This document shows positions 55,389 through 58,490 of a stretch of 58,490 bases of DNA, one piece after another. Below the pieces are notes generated by a model. That model searched no databases. It worked only from the letters and a program-made list of their open reading frames with translations, and had not been told where the DNA came from. A program made the translations under genes and the position numbers. This DNA comes from Streptomyces africanus (lineage in GTDB: Bacteria; Actinomycetota; Actinomycetes; Streptomycetales; Streptomycetaceae), in contig NZ_MUKA01000061.1 in assembly GCF_002150735.1 (NCBI RefSeq), positions 1 to 58,490 of the forward strand. Reading direction: 5' to 3'. Within the stretch, counting starts at the first letter, position 1, and the number at the start of each line of letters is the position of its first letter.

Positions 55389-56102
55389 TCAGCTGTCGCT
55401 GCTGTTCGCCCCACGACGGCGCATGCCGAAGAACACCGCGCCGCCACCGACGACGACCAGGGCCGCCGCGATGCCGGCGATGATGCCGGTGTTGGAGTCG
55501 GCACCGGTCTCGGCGAGGTTGGAATCACCGGCCGGCGCGGGCGCGTTGCCCGCCGGCGCCGTGCTCTCGCTCTCCGACGGCGACGGGGCCGGGGTGTCGG
55601 TCTCCTCGGCCGGCTTCGACGGGGAGGCCGACGGGGTCGGCGTGGCCGGCGGGGTCGCCGGCGGCTTCTCCTCGTCCTTCTTGCAGGCCGTGGCCGGGGT
55701 GACGAGGCTCGGCTTGATGTCCTCGTCGACGTACTGAGCGGCCTTGACGTGGATGCGGTACTCCGCGTTCGGCTTCCAGTTCTCGGCGAAGGCGATGGTG
55801 GTGCCTTCGCGCGAGCCCTTGACCACCTGCTCGCCGACCTTCTTCACGTCGGCGCCGTTGTTCTCCAGGTACACGGTGATCGTCGCCGGGACACCGGTCG
55901 GATCCACGTCGGTGACGGTGATGACGCCCTTGTCGCCATCGCACTTCGCCTCGGCCGAGAACTCCGTGATGTTGCAGGCGAGCGCGTTGCCGGCGGCACC
56001 GAGCGCGAGCGCGGCCGAGGCGGAGACGACACCGAGGATCCGCACGGAACGTGCGACGGTACGGCGCGAAGCCGTACGGCGTGATACGGACAGAACTGCC
56101 AC
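55389..56102 (-). CDS. LAETG-anchored cell-surface protein (sortase substrate)
   Basis: The 237-residue protein has a signal peptide (1-42), a compact domain with two Cys near the N-terminus (about 43-140; [20 protein letters not shown]), a Pro/Ser/Thr/Glu-rich wall-spanning stretch and the sorting signal LAETG (196-200) with hydrophobic segment and Arg-rich tail. LAxTG is recognised by class E sortases, found in Streptomyces and linked to aerial growth. The domain's function is unknown. GTG 56102 has AAAGGAC upstream. Confidence 0.9.
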   Translation of the reverse strand: MAVLSVSRRTASRRTVARSVRILGVVSASAALALGAAGNALACNITEFSAEAKCDGDKGVITVTDVDPTGVPATITVYLENNGADVKKVGEQVVKGSREGTTIAFAENWKPNAEYRIHVKAAQYVDEDIKPSLVTPATACKKDEEKPPATPPATPTPSASPSKPAEETDTPAPSPSESESTAPAGNAPAPAGDSNLAETGADSNTGIIAGIAAALVVVGGGAVFFGMRRRGANSSDS

Positions 56103-56183
56103 GTTTGTCCTTTACAGGATGCGCAAATGCGGGGGGTGGAGGCAGTGTTGACGGAACATCAGCACTACCAGGAGGCTCTCAGG

Positions 56184-56211
56184 TCTATAAGCGTCGCATA
56201 AGTAGTGTCAA
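56184..56211 (-). promoter_or_regulatory. Near-consensus sigma-70-type promoter of the LAETG gene
   Basis: On the reverse strand TTGACA (56206-56211) and TATAGA (56184-56189) are separated by 16 nt and lie about 82 nt upstream of the LAETG gene start. The region is AT-rich and has a small stem gcaag-ca-cttgc (56226-56237). It is the best HrdB-like promoter I see in the window. Confidence 0.65.
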
Positions 56212-56249
56212 CGCATATGCAGGTTGCAAGCACTTGCTTTGCCAGCTTA

Positions 56250-57371
56250 TTAACCGCCGAGGCGTTTCAACGCCTCCGGCGCCTCCTCGATCCGCTCCAC
56301 GAGCGCGATCCGCGCCTCCATCGAACGGCCCCTGGCCAGCGACCGGAGCAGCGGCCACGTCGGCAGCTTCTCCGTCCAGTGCGCCCGGTCCACGAGCACC
56401 ATCGGCGTCGGCTCGCCGCGCGACTCGTAGTAGTTGGGCGTCGCGTTGTCGAAGATCTCCTGTACGGTCCCGGCGGCGCCCGGCAGGAACACCACGCCCG
56501 CGGTGGACCGGGCCAGCAGGCCGTCCTCCCGGGTGGCGTTGGCGAAGTACTTGGCGATGTGCGACGCGAAGGCGTTCGGCGGCTCGTGGCCGTAGAACCA
56601 GGTCGGGATCCCCACGGAACGCCCGCCCTGCGGCCAGCGCGCGCGTATCTCGAAGGCGGCCGTCGCCCACTGCGTGATCGACGGCGTGAAGTGCGGTGCC
56701 TTGGCGAGCAGTTCGAGCGACTCGGTGAGCATCTCGTCGCCGAACGGCGCGGCGTACGCGCCGAGGTTCGCGGCCTCCATCGCGCCCGGGCCGCCGCCCG
56801 TGGCCACCGTGAGACCGGCACGGGCCAGCTCCCGGCCGAGCCGCGCCGCCCCCGCGTACTCCAACGTGCCACGGGCCATGGCGTGGCCGCCCATCACGCC
56901 CACGACCCGGGCGCCGGACAGGAGTTCGTCGAGCGCGTCCGAGACGGAGTCGTCGTGGACCGCGCGCAGCATGGAGGCGTAGATGTCCCGGTCCGCCTTC
57001 GTGCGCTGGAACCAGGCGTAGGCCCGGGCGTCGGGCGTGGCCTCGTAGCCGTCCGCCAGCGACTCGAACAGCTCGTCCGGCGTGTAGACATGGCCGCGGT
57101 ACGGGTCGAACGGCAGGCCCGGGACCGGCGGGAAGACCAGGGCGCCGTCCGTGCGGATCTTCGCGGCGGCCTCCTCGCGCATGGCGCAGCCGAGGAAGAC
57201 GGCACCGGCCGTGTCCGTGCCGAGCAGTTCGCGCGTACGGTCCGTCAGGTCGACGGCCTGGACGCGGAGGCCGGCGAGGGTGCCGCGCGCCGCGACGGTG
57301 GCGTCGAACTCCTCCAGCGTCTCGATCTCACGGTCGTCATGGTGGGCCGCATGGGCGGGCATCGTCTGCAC
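56250..57371 (-). CDS. LOG-family protein
   Basis: The 373-residue protein contains ATGGGPGAMEAANLGAY and PGAAGTVQEIFDNATPNYY, variants of the LOG (lysine decarboxylase-like) motifs GGGxGxM and PGGxGTxxE. Members with PGGxGTxxE include cytokinin-activating nucleotide 5'-monophosphate phosphoribohydrolases. Here the Gly-Gly is Gly-Ala-Ala, and the N-terminal 140 residues extend beyond the minimal fold, so substrate assignment is open. I recall a similar gene in S. coelicolor. Confidence 0.85.
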   Translation of the reverse strand: MQTMPAHAAHHDDREIETLEEFDATVAARGTLAGLRVQAVDLTDRTRELLGTDTAGAVFLGCAMREEAAAKIRTDGALVFPPVPGLPFDPYRGHVYTPDELFESLADGYEATPDARAYAWFQRTKADRDIYASMLRAVHDDSVSDALDELLSGARVVGVMGGHAMARGTLEYAGAARLGRELARAGLTVATGGGPGAMEAANLGAYAAPFGDEMLTESLELLAKAPHFTPSITQWATAAFEIRARWPQGGRSVGIPTWFYGHEPPNAFASHIAKYFANATREDGLLARSTAGVVFLPGAAGTVQEIFDNATPNYYESRGEPTPMVLVDRAHWTEKLPTWPLLRSLARGRSMEARIALVERIEEAPEALKRLGG

Positions 57372-57395
57372 GCGCCCATGCTGGCACAGCGCGTC

Positions 57396-57803
57396 TCAGC
57401 CCTGGACGGCCGCCGGGTCCATCCACACGACCTCGAAGGTGTGGCCGTCGGGGTCGTCGAAGGCGCGGCCGTACATGAACCCGTGGTCCTGGGTCTCGCC
57501 GGAGACGGAACCGCCCGCCGCGACCGCCTTCTCGACCAGCTCGTCGACCTTCGCGCGGCTCTCGGAGCTCAGCGCGATCAGCACCTCGCTGGTCTTCTTC
57601 GAGTCCGCGATCTCCTTCTGGGTGAACTGGGCGTACTTGTCCTTGGTGTGCACCATCACCACGATGGTCTCGCTGATCACGACCGAGGCGGTGGTGTCGT
57701 CGCTGAACTGCTCGTTGATCCGGTAGCCGAGCTCCGTGAAGAACTTCTTCGAGGCGTCGAGGTCGCTCACGCACAGGTTCACGAAGACCATCTGCTGGTA
57801 CAT
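57396..57803 (-). CDS. VOC (glyoxalase/bleomycin-resistance-like) family protein
   Basis: The 135-residue protein has the two paired beta-alpha-beta-beta-beta modules of the VOC fold: MVFVNLCVSDLDASKKFFTELGYR in the first (quoted in part as FVNLCVSDLDASKKFFTE) and FDDPDGHTFEVVWMDP in the second. His and Glu of the HTFEV motif are likely metal ligands. The function is unknown. It starts 25 nt upstream of the LOG gene's far end and probably shares its transcript. Confidence 0.85.
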   Translation of the reverse strand: MYQQMVFVNLCVSDLDASKKFFTELGYRINEQFSDDTTASVVISETIVVMVHTKDKYAQFTQKEIADSKKTSEVLIALSSESRAKVDELVEKAVAAGGSVSGETQDHGFMYGRAFDDPDGHTFEVVWMDPAAVQG

Positions 57804-57903
57804 GCGGGGTCTCTCCCATCGGGGTCCGTGTCGTTACGCGGGGATAGACCGGGGGCCGGTGCGGAACTCATCGCCGTACGGAGATTTTTTTCGCACGAGT
57901 TTT

Positions 57904-58490
57904 TCAGCGGGCCAGTGGCAGCGCCGCCAGTTCGGCGACGGTCAGGGTGAGCGGACCGAACAGGGCGAGCAGCGCGCCCGCGCGGAGGGCGGCGGCACCG
58001 CGCAGCATCGTCGCGGGGGCGCCGAGCCGCAGCAGCGCGGCGGTGGTGCCGGCGCGGGCCTGCCGGGCCTCGACGGCGGCCATGAGGGCCGTGGCCACGG
58101 TGCAGCCGGTCACGAGCAGCACGCCGAGCGTGGTGAGCGGACCGAGCGACAGCCCGTCCGGGCCGTGCAGCAGCGCCATGGCGTACGCCGCCGCCAGCAC
58201 CGCGCAGACCACGCCCAGGGGGCGGCCGATCCGGGTGGCCTCCGCCATGAGGATCCGGCCGGCCAGGAGCCGGAGGGCGCCGGGGCGGGCCGACTGGAGC
58301 AGCCGTCCGCACAGATGCGTCAGGCCCGGACCGGCCAGGGCCAGGCCGACGGCGGCCAGCCCCCAGCCCGCGAGGACGCCGGGGGAGGCACCGGAGAAGG
58401 TGAGGTCGGGGGGCGTGGGGGAGGTGCGGCTGGTGTACGTCTCCACGGCCAGACCCGCGGCCAGGACGGTGATGCCCCAGGGGAGACCGG
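57904..58490 (-). CDS. Membrane protein, C-terminal part (5' end outside window)
   Basis: The reverse-strand frame is open to the window edge, so the real start lies beyond 58490; the GTG at 58446 is internal. The visible 194 residues hold about five hydrophobic helices (ITVLAAGLAV, LAGWGLAAVGLALAG, VVCAVLAAAYAMALL, LGVLLVTGCTVATAL, ALLALFGPLTLTVAE). A large ABC permease of FtsX-like type is possible, but nothing I see confirms it. Confidence 0.7.
   Translation of the reverse strand, partial: GLPWGITVLAAGLAVETYTSRTSPTPPDLTFSGASPGVLAGWGLAAVGLALAGPGLTHLCGRLLQSARPGALRLLAGRILMAEATRIGRPLGVVCAVLAAAYAMALLHGPDGLSLGPLTTLGVLLVTGCTVATALMAAVEARQARAGTTAALLRLGAPATMLRGAAALRAGALLALFGPLTLTVAELAALPLAR

Overview
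The window is a GC-rich stretch of a high-GC actinobacterial chromosome, almost certainly Streptomyces. Third codon positions are nearly all G or C and GTG starts are common. The gene set includes whiG, nsdA, a multi-gene signal peptidase cluster, a LAETG sortase substrate and a bifunctional primase/polymerase. The gene order matches, as far as I can recall, the conserved S. coelicolor core between recG and the thiamine transporter. I saw no tRNA, rRNA, CRISPR array, insertion sequence or prophage.

Layout. 1-6360 (+): recG (3' part), rsmD, coaD, a coiled-coil protein, a YceD-like protein, rpmF, rnc (absB) and mutM. 6349-7953 (-): an HxlR regulator and a membrane-anchored CAP-domain protein. 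8116-14438 (+): acylphosphatase, a small coiled-coil protein, smc and a glucose permease. 14550-15840 (-): a coding remnant and an LLM flavin oxidoreductase. 15991-26028: ftsY (+), a primase/polymerase-like gene (-), nsdA (+), the nitrogen operon amtB-glnK-glnD (+) behind a GlnR-like site, and ffh (+). 26087-29431: a methyltransferase (-), a short-type prolyl-tRNA synthetase (+) and a SprT-like zincin (+). 29727-40050 (+): rpsP-khpA-rimM-trmD-rplS, four type I signal peptidases, a Nudix hydrolase, a DUF2469 protein, YraN, a ComM-like ATPase and dprA. 40326-43781: whiG, two TetR regulators, a small membrane-protein unit and an M23-like exported protein. 44056-50514 (+): rpsB-tsf-pyrH-frr-cdsA, an SRPBCC protein and rlmN. 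50562-54497 (+): a TPP riboswitch and thiBPQ. 54523-58490: a TTA-containing MDMPI-like gene (+), then a LAETG surface protein, a LOG-family protein, a VOC protein and a truncated membrane protein (all -).

Most genes are housekeeping. They cover ribosome maturation and tRNA modification (rsmD, rimM, trmD, rlmN, rpsB, rpsP, rplS, rpmF, frr, tsf), protein export (ftsY, ffh and four signal peptidases), chromosome work (recG, smc, dprA, mutM) and nitrogen and thiamine uptake. Three loci (rnc/absB, nsdA, whiG) are known Streptomyces regulators of development or antibiotic production.

The less ordinary signals are these. A Streptomyces-type intergenic repeat appears to lie inside the smc hinge coding region. 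A TetR/small-membrane-protein cassette with a 34-bp symmetric operator sits in the whiG-rpsB interval. sipX and sipY share 113 bp of double-coding DNA. The third codon of the MDMPI-like gene is TTA. There are unexplained palindromes before the CAP-protein, LLM and HxlR genes, and repeats before the glucose permease. No clearly new multi-gene system stands out; the TetR cassette and the smc repeat are the best leads.
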